Positions 1-10,214 of a stretch of DNA of 64,000 nt are shown one piece after another. A model generated the notes under the pieces. The model searched no databases. It was given only the letters and a program-made list of their open reading frames with translations, and had not been told where the DNA came from. Position 1 is the first letter of the stretch. Each line of letters opens with the position of its first letter. The DNA lies in NCBI GenBank assembly GCA_015680685.1, contig MNCI01037518.1, positions 70,751 through 134,750 on the forward strand, written 5' to 3'. The translations under genes were made by a program, and so were the position numbers. This DNA comes from Gnetum montanum. Its lineage: Eukaryota; Streptophyta; Gnetopsida; Gnetales; Gnetaceae.

Positions 1-232
1 ATATTATTTTCCACTGCCTTCAGGAGTAGCGTTAGATTAGGAACACATCATACACCTCATCTAGACTAAACCATACGTGACATATGCAAAACTAGTCTAG
101 ATGGGAAGACAGCGAATTGCGACCTAAGGCTAACTATCTAGGTGCCACAACTAGTCCATCTGTGGAGTTCGACCGGATCGCGCATGCGACGCTCGTTTCG
201 TATGGTTGAGTGTAGGGGTACCTCGCCACTCA
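1..232 (+). mobile_element. 3' end of an A-family LTR
   Basis: This stretch is the near-identical reverse complement of the left part of the LTR at 15367-15600. It shares the blocks around CACATCATACACCTCATC, ATCTAGGTGCCACAACTAG and GGTTGAGTGTAGGGGTACC, and ends in CCACTCAT at about 232 (canonical end CTCATCA). The LTR therefore reads on the plus strand and its 5' part lies outside the window. No primer-binding site follows; the next bases belong to the gypsy remnant D, so this is a 3' LTR or a solo LTR inserted into D. Confidence 0.85.
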
Positions 233-289
233 TAAAAGAGGTTTTGAATCCAAAATTTGCACAGTTCAGGAAGCTTATAACTTTGAAAA

Positions 290-830
290 AGAGAAATCTC
301 AAAATGAGAGCAAATGGGAATTATACTTTGGTGGTTCTTGTAGCTCCAAAGGTGTAGGAGATGGAGTAGTTCTAGTAAAGGATGATTCCCCAAAGATTTT
401 AAAGGTAATTCATCTATCTTTCCTTTGTACTAAAAACAAGGCTAAATATGAAGCTTTGAGTATTGGAATTAAAACAATATTGGAAAAAGGAGTCAAGGTA
501 ATCACCATAAAAGAAGACTCAAGATTAGTTTGTGAATAGATTAAAGGCAATTATGTAGGAAAAATTTCATTCTTGCGACTCTATAAATAGCTTGTCCACA
601 AAATGCTAGATCAATTTCATCACTATAAAATAGAAAATATAGGTAGAGAAGATAAATATATAGCAGATGATTTAGCAAAGGCAGCTTCAACATTAGATGC
701 GAAAAGGATAGAAAAGTACGAAGGAGCAATGATTAAGAATGAACATCAACCATCAGTTCTAGATAACATAAAGCATTTACAAGTATTTGAAGATGATGAT
801 CAAGTACTCAAGTTTATGAAGAATAAGTAG
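290..830 (+). pseudogene. Archaeal-type RNase H (RVT_3-like) domain of element D
   Basis: From about 315 the frame reads WELYFGGS, then GVGDGVVLV, a KAKYEALSIGIK block, KEDSRLVCE and, after stops near 539 and 588, REDKYIADDLAKAAS. This is the motif order of the plant Tat extra RNase H (usually W.LYFDG, AEYEAL, GDS.L, N.AD.LA). The first catalytic Asp is Gly here (FGG), while the Asp of DSRL and the final Asp are kept. The domain lies upstream of the RT rather than between gypsy RNase H and integrase, which is unusual for a Tat element. It is non-functional because of the stops and the lost Asp. Confidence 0.75.
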
Positions 831-1080
831 GAATTTGAAAGTCAAATTATATTTGAAAAAACATAAAGGTTTAAGACAAACTTCATTCCAAAAAGGGTGA
901 TTGATTATGAACATGAGTTTAGCAAAAATTTGCTTATGGAAAAAGATATATAGAATCCAAATGATCAAGCTTACAAAGAAATGAATTTTAGATCTATTGA
1001 GATACCAAAGATATTAAACGTCACGAAGGAATATAGTTCAATTATGTAGAAAAATTTATTATTACTCTTGAAAAATAATT

Positions 1081-1560
1081 TAAAAATTTCGCTTGGTCTT
1101 ATGATGATCTTAAAGCTTTTAGACTTGATGTGATGACACATAAAATTCTTTTAATAAATGGTTGTAAGATAGTTAAACAAAAATAAGGAAAATTCAATCC
1201 ATCGTTTGAACCAGCCATGGAAGCTAAGAACAAAAAGTTATTGCAAGCCCGAATTATATATCTAGTTCGATATTTGACATGGCTTTCTAATCTTGTTCTA
1301 GTAAGGAGAAAGAATGGGGATATTAGGCTTTGTGTAGATTTTAAAAATTTTAATGAAGCCTCTGGAAAAGATAAATACCCACTTCCTAGCATGGATGAAA
1401 TGTTGATTAAAGTTTTAGGTTTTCAAATATATTCTTTTATAGATGATTTTTAGGTTATAATCAGATTATGGTAGATAAGAGTGATAGATATAAGACAACA
1501 TTTATCTGTAAGTGGGGAACTTTCACCTACTAAAGAATGCTATTTGGATTGTCAAAAAGA
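1081..1560 (+). pseudogene. Reverse transcriptase fragment of element D
   Basis: The reading begins with a SYDDLKAF-like segment, typical just before Tat RTs. It continues through SNLVLVRRKNGDIRLCVDF, FNEASGKDKYPLPSMDEML and YSFIDDF, with GYNQIMVDKSDRYKTTF after a stop at about 1450. These are the fingers and first palm motifs of a Ty3/gypsy RT. After an MLFGLSK-like word the sequence jumps into RNase H. The palm segment that would carry the second catalytic Asp pair is deleted, so the enzyme is dead. 831-1080 is a degraded linker with no recognised domain. Confidence 0.85.
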
Positions 1561-1569
1561 TGAAGGTCA

Positions 1570-1860
1570 AGATGAATCAATTAGATTTTTTGGGTATCAA
1601 TTGAAAGGTTTAGAATTAAATTATTCAAACTTAGAAAAGTAGGCATTACTAATCATTAAAGTACTTCAACACTTCAAATATTATTTGGAAAGCTTATTAG
1701 TTAACATTATACTAATAGAGCCAGTGGTCAAATAATTCTTAGCTTAAAATGAAATTGGATTGAAAAGAAGGAAGTGGCTTATAAAGCTTTAAGGTTTTAG
1801 ATTTTCAATAGAGATATGAAAAACCATTAAAGGAGTGGGATTAGCCAAGTTAATGGCTAT
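1570..1860 (+). pseudogene. Gypsy RNase H fragment of element D
   Basis: After the deletion the frame reads DFLGYQLKGLELNYSNLEK, then ALLIIKVLQHFKYYLESL, RRKWLIKL and FSIEI. This matches the core of a gypsy RT-linked RNase H (NYS..EKEAL, F..YL.G, W...L..F...I). Three or four in-frame stops interrupt it, mostly TAG. No second RNase H follows before the integrase, which confirms that the archaeal-type domain at 290-830 is separate and upstream. Confidence 0.65.
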
Positions 1861-1959
1861 AGAAGATAAATTATGTATGCTTAATACTCATGAAGCAAAT
1901 TGGTATGATGAAATTCTACAATTTATTAACACGAGGAAAGTTCCAAATAATTTAACTAC

Positions 1960-3126
1960 AAGTTAGAAAAGAGATTTCTTCAAAAAGGAAAATAAGTTTG
2001 TGGTTAAAGATAGAGTCTTATATAGAAGGATTTCAAAGGGGGTTTTGTTGGAATGTGTTCATAATGATCAAATTAGTCTTATCTTAGAACAATTCCACAA
2101 TCATTCTAATTTGTTTTATGAGTCACCTAAGTCTACTATTCAACATATACTCTGCTATGATTTTTATTGGCCTAGTATGTATCAAGATATTAGTTTAAGG
2201 ATTGAAAGATGTTACAAATGTCAAGTTCATGGGCCAAAAATCAAAAGGGCTAGAGCTCTCCTAAAATCGGTAATTATGTATAGACTATTTCAGCAATGGA
2301 ACTTAGATTTTATTGGCACAATTACTCCTTCAAGAGCCACACATAAGTTTATTCTCATAGCTACTGATTACTTCACTAAATGGTTTGAAGAAAAAGCTTT
2401 AAGGGAAAGTTTAGCATTAGACATAATGAAGTTTTTAGAAGAACAAATTCTAAGTCATTTTGTTCTGCTTGAAGTATTAGTATCTGATAATGGATTTTCT
2501 TTTTAATTTAAAGAATTTATAACATGGGCATTAGCAAAATTGATCTTTATATTATCTTCTTCAAATTATTATCCTCAAGGGAATGGTTTAGTTAAATCTA
2601 CAAATAAAAAGCTTATTTCCTACATTAAAAATTTGATGGAAGGGAATCCAAGAAATTGGATCAGTTACTTGCAATCTGCATTATGAACTGACTGTATTTA
2701 GTTTTAAGAAAGCTATTGGAATGTCAGCTTATAACTTATTCTATGGCTTGCATGCAAGGGTTACGAATAAGGTTATAAGTTCGACCTCTGATTTTGTGCA
2801 AAAGTATAGCAAGAAAATAGATAAAGATAGAAGTTTCATGACCTTGCTTATCAAAAGAGAAGCCCAAATGGATAGAGCGAAAGATAATTTATTAAAGAAT
2901 TCTTCTCAAGTTAAAAGATGGTTCAATATAAAGGCCTTGAAAAGAACTTTTAAAATCAATGATATGGTATTATTATGAAATATGAAGAAGTCAAATAAAT
3001 TTTCAGCAATATGGACTAGTCCATTTCAGATTAACAAACAATTATCAGAAGACACATTCAATTTTTCCACATTAAGTATGATAGAATTGCTATTTTCATA
3101 TAATGTTTTACATATAAAAAATTACT
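1960..3126 (+). pseudogene. Integrase of element D
   Basis: The frame at 2000-2506 holds the zinc-binding module (FHNHS ... ERCYKCQ) and the start of the catalytic core (WNLDFIG, TDYFTKWFEEKAL, LVSDNGFSF). After a stop the core continues with NYYPQGNGLVKSTNKK, then NWISYLQSALW. A segment from 2721 has SAYNLFYGLHARV, and the C-terminal module from 2982 reads WTSPFQI and NVLHIKNYF, like the GPY/F chromodomain-less tail of Tat integrases. Two catalytic Asp residues are present (LDFIG, SDNG), but the catalytic Glu is replaced by Lys (VKSTNK). Stops near 2505, 2684 and 2977 break it into pieces. Confidence 0.85.
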
Positions 3127-3367
3127 TTGGGAAACTGTCCACAATTCAAAATATATATGCATTAATACATGTATATAATATAGTAATATATACATGTATC
3201 ATAACTATAATAATATTAAGTATATATATTAGTAAGTAATAATATTTTATAAATAAGATTTAATATATAATTAGTTATAATATATATAATGAATGATATA
3301 TATACATACTTCTATAATATCTAACCATAATATATGTATGTAAATCCTATACGTATGACTAGGCATG
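3127..3367. other. AT-rich tail of element D up to the B insertion
   Basis: This short stretch is dominated by TATATA-type words and shows no coding potential. It follows directly on the integrase C-terminus and is continuous in character with 24553-24700, so it is read as D's 3' untranslated region, split by element B. Confidence 0.5.
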
Positions 3368-4308
3368 TGATGAGCATTAAAGTGTCATGTTAACGGGCCC
3401 CGTTGACATGGCCTTATCAACAGGCCTTCATCAATAGGGCCCCATTTACGTGGTTTTGCCCCATTGACATAGCATTTACTATGTTTATGAGGCCCTATCA
3501 ATGCAATACTATAGCAAAAACTATAAATATGAGCTCCCCAATCATGTTTATGCATTAGAAGTCATAGTAGTAGCAGAGCTCTTATAGTTTGTTCATTTGA
3601 AAGTTAGAATATTTTCCCAAGTGCCCATAGTAGGAGTCATTGAGTATACAAATCCTTCTTTAAGCATTGTTGTACCTGAACCACACTAGTGTGTACGATA
3701 ATTAAGATATGCTTCTTAATAAACCTTGTAGCATTCTAGATAGTTTAAATGGTTTATTCTTGCATTTAATGTTTTCAATTATTTGTTCAATGTTTTTAAG
3801 TAATTAAGCTAATTAAGAGATTAAGTAAGATAAGCTAAATAGGCTAAATACATGAGTACGATCATGTCAAGAATAAACATGTATTCACTTGGTAATCCTA
3901 GTAGCATTATAGATTTGGGTGCCTAGTAGCGTAGCGCTTGGTAACCCAGTAGTGGATATGTGGGTTCAGGACATGTACGAAAAGTGGGACTAGATGATTA
4001 TGTTAGGACTAGTTAGAAAATAGTTAATTAGTTAAACTAAATTTTAAATTATTTCATCTCTCTACTTTAAGCATCAAAGAACATAAAACACAAAATAATA
4101 AAAATCATATGCCTCAATTACACTTAACCATACCATGTGCATCAAAACTGGAATTGGGAAGACAACGAATGACCTTTAGGGAAAGGTTCACTTCCTAGAA
4201 GATTAGTGTACCAGAAATTGTAGAGTCCATGGAATTTGACCAGATCACACATGAAGACTTTATAATTTGTATGGTTGAGTGTAGGGGTACCTTGATCACT
4301 GTTCATTA
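3368..4308 (+). repeat. 5' LTR of element B
   Basis: It starts TGATGAGCATTAAAGTGTCA and ends near GTTCATTA at 4301-4308 (GCTCATCA in the other copy). U3 carries repeated GGGCCC and GGCCTTATCAAC-type words at 3395-3510. Its last roughly 40 bp (GGTTGAGTGTAGGGGTACC) are shared with the LTRs of A and C, although U3 is unrelated by eye. The right boundary is uncertain by about 3 bp because the PBS junction is mutated. Confidence 0.88.
3521..3530 (+). promoter_or_regulatory. TATA box of the B 5' LTR
   Basis: CTATAAATAT lies directly upstream of GAGCTCCCC, inside the LTR. The equivalent site in the 3' LTR (about 15253) is damaged to CTAGAAATAC, so only the 5' copy keeps a credible TATA box. Confidence 0.55.
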
Positions 4309-4326
4309 GCATTGTTATCGGAGACT
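4306..4326 (+). other. Degraded tRNA-Asp primer-binding site of element B
   Basis: TTAGCATTGTTATCGGAGAC matches the tRNA-Asp-type site TTGGCACCGTTGCCGGGGAC (seen intact in element A at 22998-23017) with only C-to-T or G-to-A differences. Its position at the LTR edge and the transition-only pattern support it as a methylation-decayed PBS. Confidence 0.75.
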
Positions 4327-4457
4327 CCATTTGTTGAAATGTGCATTATCTAGGATTAGTAAATATTATTAATATTGTTGGATGAACCCAAGGTCAACAT
4401 CACTCTCAAATGACATATAATTACAAAGCACATTGGTAATTTTAATTATTTTGCAAA

Positions 4458-6960
4458 ATGTCTTCTTCTTCTCATAGGCGTGATGATGTTAAACCATCGA
4501 TCCCACAGGAGTGCAAAGTAGTATATACTCATATAGATGAGTATGTGCCTGACTTCACCTTCATGCTACATCAAGATGAGCAACTACGATGGCATGATAT
4601 AAAGGATAACATTGTAATTCCCCCTAATCGATCTGTGTCCATGATGCTACTTTGAACTCTTAAGAAGCTAGGCATCCACAATTTTCAAGAGGAATATGTT
4701 ATGCATGACTATGACTATCAGGACTACCATCCGACTAAAGCACAACATAGGCAAGATTGACATTAGGAGAAGCATCATGAGGCTATGAAGGGGAAATGGT
4801 TCACTAATCCCTTTTTCCTGTTAAACCAAGATGACAATGAAGACCCTCCCTTTGAGGGCTCTCAACATGATAATTCTCCACCCCTTGTTACTAATGATGG
4901 GGATGTGACCCTGGACTTGCGCTCTACAATCAACAATTTGAGTTCAAAAAAAGATGGTAATCAAGGCAAGGGATCAGATAAGCAGCAAAATACTAAGAAA
5001 TCTTATGATTGTGGCTGTGAAAACTAAAGGGAAGTTGGTAGATACCATGATGGTGGTAGTCCTCCTCCTTCTTTGCCCTCTTCATTTGCATCCTCTTCTT
5101 CCTCTTCTTCTGATCTTGAAAGATTTTGTAGAAAGAATAACCATGATGGAGATGTTCAATGGGACAAAAATATTGATCACCAAGCCCGTAATGAACGAAG
5201 GGGTAATAAAGGACATCATCGACGACAATGAAATTATGATGATGATGAGCCTTTGTTGGTAACTTGAAGCATACTTAACATTGCAGAGGTAATTAAGATT
5301 CCAACTAGGCATGTGAAAGATAGTTGGATCAAGAACTTAGACATGAACAATATCCCAAGATTTGAGGGGGATATAAATTTGATCTATAGATACATCTACA
5401 AGCTTTCCATGATGCTTGTGCCTTGTAGAACATTAAAAATGATTGGCAAAAACTCAAGCTCTTCCCTAGGATACTTTCCAAAGAGGCTGACAATTGGTAT
5501 CGATCCTTAGAGCTGGAATCCATTCGCAGATGGAGTACCATGCTAGAACTATTTAATGACAAACACAAGACATACTCTAGAGTGTCCAATCTGAGAAGGC
5601 AGATCTAAGGCTAGAAACATGGAACACATAAATCCTTGGATGCCACCATGGGCAGATATTATTCTCTGTTATACCAATGCCCTAGACATGATTATTCTCA
5701 AAGGAAACAACTCCATCACATCATAGATGGGCTCAGAGTAGAAACTAGAAGAACTCTTGGGATTTATGCCTAAGGGAGACTATCCAAACTAAGAGCTCAT
5801 TAGATCCAAAGGCTGATAAATTAGGTAGCAAAAGAAGAAGGTGAGCTGCGAAAAAGGGAAAGTGCAAAAGAGTATAATAAGGATCCTTTCATAAGGAAAA
5901 GAGAGGTCCAATTTTATGACGAGGAGGAGTCACCACTCAATGAAGTAGTAAACAGGAAAATCCTTCCCATACAAAAATTTATTTGTAATATTTCAGCAAA
6001 GGTTGATAAATTATCGGACTCTTTAGATGAAAAATTCCAAACTGCTATGAAGATTACTAAAGCATCCAAAGAGCAGAATAGTGATCATGATTGTAGGAGG
6101 TAGAAATAAGCTAAACATACCTACCAAAGAGGTAAGGGCAAATCTACTATAGTTGAAGAATTTGTGGAGACAAACTCTGACGATGATGATGGATGTGACA
6201 TTTATCAATATGAACATCCTAAGGGATGTTGTCCTATGGTGTCACACTTACAAGAGTTTGGGGTGTATGCACTAAATTCATGACTAGCATGTAGGTAAGC
6301 ACCTAGATAATTGCCTTATCCTCAAGACAATCCAAGGTAGTTCCACTAGCAACAACAAGCTTACTATCCAAGTGGAGCTCTACCACAACCATATGAACAA
6401 TATCAATAGTGGAACCAACCAAAATCATGGGAAATGCCACCACCAGGATAGCAATACCATTATAGGTAATCAGATCCATATAGGTACTATGTTCAACAAC
6501 CCATTTCTCCATGAAGCCATGCATCATTCTAGCATCACTATTATCCTCCAGAGTACCATCAAAATCATTCATCATCTACTCGAGGAGAGCACTCATATCC
6601 ATATCATCTTCTACACCTATTTGCACATATCCCTTCGCTCTCTACCCAAGTACCTACTACTACATTTATACATGGTGAAATTCCCCCATAGCTACAACAA
6701 CGAAATGCTACGAGGGCTGTACATTCACAATTAGCCTTCCAGTTGAGTGGTTCAGATAATCAATCTAGGAAATGATCCTTTTTTTGATTCAGTAGTCCTC
6801 CTAAGCTCTCACAACCTAATGCGACTGGTTGCCTTGCATCTCCAACACCCTCATCCTATGCATCAAACACATTTAAGTACCCTTCAAACCAAATGTTGCC
6901 TCGGATCTACACTTTGATCTTAACTCATGATGTTTCTAATTAGATCAATGCTAGTAACAT
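4458..6960 (+). pseudogene. Gag of element B
   Basis: The start MSSSSHRRDD at 4458 matches the gag start of element C (MSSSHKSN, minus strand, 40954). The N-terminal domain (VVYTHIDEYVPDF, LHQDEQLR) is shared with C. The retrotransposon gag domain follows at about 5400-5800, read across frames (LKLFPR, WYRSLE, STMLELFND). At about 6200 there is a zinc-knuckle region in which the second Cys is Tyr (CDIYQYEHPKGCC). The C-terminal third is Pro/Gln/Tyr-rich. The product would be the capsid/nucleocapsid polyprotein. It is inactivated by many stops and at least two frameshifts. Confidence 0.82.
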
Positions 6961-6984
6961 TCCCATGAAAAGATCTAACCCAGA

Positions 6985-7430
6985 ATGTCCTCTTATTTAC
7001 TTATAGATAATTGGACATGAGCCATGTAAGGCTCTTCTTGATTTTGGTTCTAGTGTCAATCTCATCTCCTGTGACATGTACAAAGCCTAGAACCTACCAC
7101 CTCTTAAGAAGAGTAATATCTATTTGGAATTGGCAAACCAATCAATCATTGTCCCTTTATAGTTAGTGGAGGATATTGTGACCATAGTTTGTGTGTGCCC
7201 TTGTCTTGTTCATCTTCTGTTGATCAAGGTAGAGAACTACAAAGGTGACTTTCCCATTATTAAAGGAAAGGATTGGTTAAGCATGGTTGATGCATGAATG
7301 GGCATCAGGGACCTCTTCTTGGAAATCTCCAAGGAAAATGAATTTGGACAACTAGAGAAGAAGCATTTTCCATGCATCACATATAGCGATAATGAGTGCA
7401 ATTGTGTGTGGAAAATATGATTCCTTAAGA
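6985..7430 (+). pseudogene. Aspartic protease of element B
   Basis: It reads LIYL, IIGHEPCKALLDFGSSVNLIS and then FPIIKGKDWLSMVDA. This matches plant retrotransposon proteases (LLDSGSS.NLI ... LGR.WL.T.DA). The active-site DSG is DFG here, so catalysis would be lost even without the stops. It lies directly downstream of gag, and its counterpart in element C (37917-38385) keeps DSG. Confidence 0.75.
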
Positions 7431-7839
7431 GTACATTCATTAAAGCATGCAATTAGTGTGCACATGAAGCAGATATCCAAAGGTTCCTGTATGTAGCAGC
7501 CACTAAATAGGATGGCATCTAGTGGCTAACAGCTGATTGTCACAGTAGCACATTATGCATGAAACCAACTGAGAGTCTAACATGTGCTTATGTTGAAGGA
7601 ATGGATGAACTTGAGCAACTTGATCACCAACTCTTTGATGATGAAGATGATGATACCTACTAGGGAGAGTTGGAAATTCCTGATAATTTTAAGTAGGAGT
7701 CCTAAGAGTTAAAAACTCTATTAGTTGGCATGAAGTATACAAGTTTAAATAATGGTAGACTAGTTATAATCAATGAAAATATTGCTCCTAAACAAAAAGA
7801 CAAGCTATTGTAATAGGTCAACAAATGGTCAACAACCTT

Positions 7840-8640
7840 TGCTTGGTCATATCTCAAGCTAACTAGAATCGATCCAAGGATATGCCAACATCACATTTAG
7901 ACCGACTTCACCATGAAGCTAAGAAGGAAACCACCGTGGTAGTTGAACCCCAAGCTAAAGTAGATCATCAATGAGAAAATAGAATAACTCCTCAAAGTGG
8001 GCTTCATCTATCCCATCGTAGATAGTGAGTGGATTGGACCACTCATGATTGTACTAATTAAAGGTGGTAAGTGGTGGGTCTACATTGAATTTAGGCTGTT
8101 GAACATGGCAACATTTAAAGATCATTTTCCATTGACATTTTTTGACCAAGTATTGGACACCATTTTTGGGAAGTATTATTATAGCTTCTTGGATGATTAT
8201 ATAACCAAATCTAGATTACGCTCGAAGACTAGGCCAAGACAACATTCATGAGTCCTTGGGGGACTTTTGCATATTGTAAGATGTCATTTGGTCTATGTAA
8301 TGCCCTTGAAAAATTTCAACATGTGGTCCTTAGTATTTTGCAATAGTAGATTGGTAGTAGAGTAGAAGTATTTATGGACGAATTCTCTACATATAAAGCT
8401 ACATTTGAGCAAGCACTAGATTGCCTTGAGCAAGTTCTAAGAAGATGTGTTGAAATAAACCTTAGGCTTAATTTGAAAAAAAGCCATCTAATGGTCTAGG
8501 AGGGCATAGTAATAGGGCACAAAATTTTGTAGGAAGGGTTTGAGGTAGACCCTAAAAAGATAAGGGTCATCCAAGGAATCACATGTCAACCACAGACAGT
8601 GAAAGATGTCTAATCATTCCTTGGACACACTGGCTACTAT
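7840..8640 (+). pseudogene. Reverse transcriptase of element B
   Basis: The sequence reads a WSYLKLTRIDPRICQHHI leader, then LLKVGFIYPIVDSEW, KGGKWWVYIEFRLLN, FKDHFPLTFFDQVLD and YSFLDDY. After a frameshift come KTTFMSPWGTFAYCKM, SFGLCNA and FMDEFS. These are Athila/Tat-type gypsy RT motifs in order. The catalytic Y/F-x-D-D box is FMDE, so the second Asp is lost. Many of the stops are TAG at positions where relatives have Gln or Trp. Confidence 0.88.
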
Positions 8641-9175
8641 TGGTGGTTCATATAGAATTTCTCTAAGATTGTAAAGCCATTGGTTAAGCTTACAAAGAAA
8701 GATGCTCCATTCATCTAGACCAAGGAATGTGAACATGCATTCCAACAACTCAAAGACAAACTTGTGGAAACTCCAATTCTACGAGCACTAAACTCATCTA
8801 GACCACTTCACATAATGAAAGATGCATCTAATTATGCCTTGGGAGTTGTGCTTACATAGTTGGATGATAAGAAATATCCATATTACATCCATTACGCAAG
8901 CTGAAACATTGTGGGTGCACAGTTGAATTACACCACAACTGAGAAAGAACTAATGGTAGTGGTGTATGCTCTTGAAAAGTTCAGGCACTATGTTCTTGGC
9001 TACAAAGTGTTTGTGCACACAGACCATAGTGCCATCCACTTCCTAATGAATAAGCCAATAGTAAGCCCCTGTATCATATGATGGCTTGTGATCTTGTAGG
9101 AATTTGATCTCACAATGGTAGATCGAAAAGGGACAAAGAATGTGGTCATTGACCAATTTTCTTAGTTAAGATGAG
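8641..9175 (+). pseudogene. RNase H of element B
   Basis: Key words are AFQQLKDKLVETPIL, DASNYALGVVL, LNYTTTEKELMVVVYALEKF, VHTDHSAIHFLMNK and the end VDRKGTKNVVIDQFS. This is the standard gypsy RNase H following RT. The catalytic Asp of DAS, the Glu of EKEL and the Asp of TDH are visible, but four stops break the frame. Confidence 0.85.
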
Positions 9176-9229
9176 ATAATAAAGAGTAGGAGAGCCCCCT
9201 CTAGGTTCAATTTCCAAATGAACTCCTCT

Positions 9230-10130
9230 TTATAGAAGTAATAAATGACCAAGTGCCCACTGAAACAACATGGTACAATGGCATCCTTACTTACCTTCTC
9301 ACTTAGGAAATGCCACAAGGTCTGGACTATAGGAAGAAACAATATTTTCTTCATCGAGCAAAGTACTTCATGGAAATCAATAGACACCTTCACAAGGTGT
9401 GCGTTGATGGCCTGGTTCATTAGTGTGTCCTTGATGCAGATCAATTATGAATTCTTCAAGATACTCAATAGAACCCATTTTATAGGTGCAACTTTTGAAA
9501 ACTTATGCAATGCTTGGGGGTTGAACATAAATTAACAACACCATATCACCCCCAAGTTAATGGTCAGGTAGAGGTAACTAATAGGGAGATCACAAAGATT
9601 TGAACAAGGACCATAAGCAAATATAGGAGAGATTGGAGCTCAGAACTCAATCATGTCCTTTGGGCCTATTACTCAACATGGAACCTTCCTATTGGCTACT
9701 CTCCATATGAGTTAGTGTATGGAAAACTTCCAGCACTTTTAATTCAATCTAAGCTTTGTACACTCTCAACAACCTGTGAACTAAATCTTAACCTAAGTTT
9801 AGCACAAAAAGAAAGACTGATCAACCACAACATGCTAGATGAAAGCCAATTAGTGGTCCTATCTTTGAATAAAGTGCACAAGGCATTCAACAAATAATGA
9901 CATGATCTCAGAACAAAAAAAGTGAAATTTCAACTGGGAGATAAGGTTCTCTACTGGAACCCCACACATTTTTCTCAGAAAAAAAAATTTTAAACTTCGT
10001 GGAAGGGACCTTATATAATTGAAAAAACCCTTTCTTCTAGGGCCATGACCATATACAAACATGAGAGCCCAAATAAAAAGTGGTTGATCAACATCCAATA
10101 AGTGAAGCTTTTCCATGAACCCATGTAAGC
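9230..10130 (+). pseudogene. Integrase of element B, internally deleted
   Basis: The N-terminal segment reads EMPQGLDYRKKQYFLHRAKYF-like text before 9420. The sequence then jumps to KLTTPYHPQVNGQVEVTNRE and YYSTWNLPIGYSPYELVYGK, which belong to the end of the catalytic core. The zinc-binding cysteines and the first catalytic Asp are missing, so several hundred bases are deleted near 9420-9440. The C-terminus reads VKFQLGDKVLYWNP and TSWKGPYIIEKTLSS. The Glu of QVEVTN is retained. Confidence 0.85.
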
Positions 10131-10194
10131 CAGTGTAATGAATACCTTAATGGATGGACAACCATGCTCAATTTTTTAGATCTCCTCCTTCCAA

Positions 10195-10214
10195 CATAGT
10201 TGTGGGGGAGATGG
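10195..10214 (+). promoter_or_regulatory. Internal polypurine-tract-like site after pol (element B)
   Basis: CATAGTTGTGGGGGAGATGG is followed by CATCTATGCTAATC and then a T-rich tract. The same arrangement occurs on the minus strand in element C at 37627-37650. It resembles the true PPT next to the B 3' LTR (ATCGTGGGGGTA). A role as central PPT is inference. Confidence 0.5.

Larger units (their letters stand above)
233..3367 (+). mobile_element. Element D: Ty3/gypsy Tat-like pol remnant
   Basis: This is a degraded pol region of a Ty3/gypsy element, read on the plus strand through several frames. The recognisable order is archaeal-type RNase H, reverse transcriptase, gypsy RNase H, then integrase with a C-terminal GPF-like module. 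The left end is cut by the A-family LTR at 1-232. The right end is interrupted by element B at 3367, and D resumes at 24548. All domains carry stops, frameshifts or deletions, so no protein can be made. The nearest relatives by motif are plant Tat-lineage elements; that assignment rests on remembered family motifs. Confidence 0.8.
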
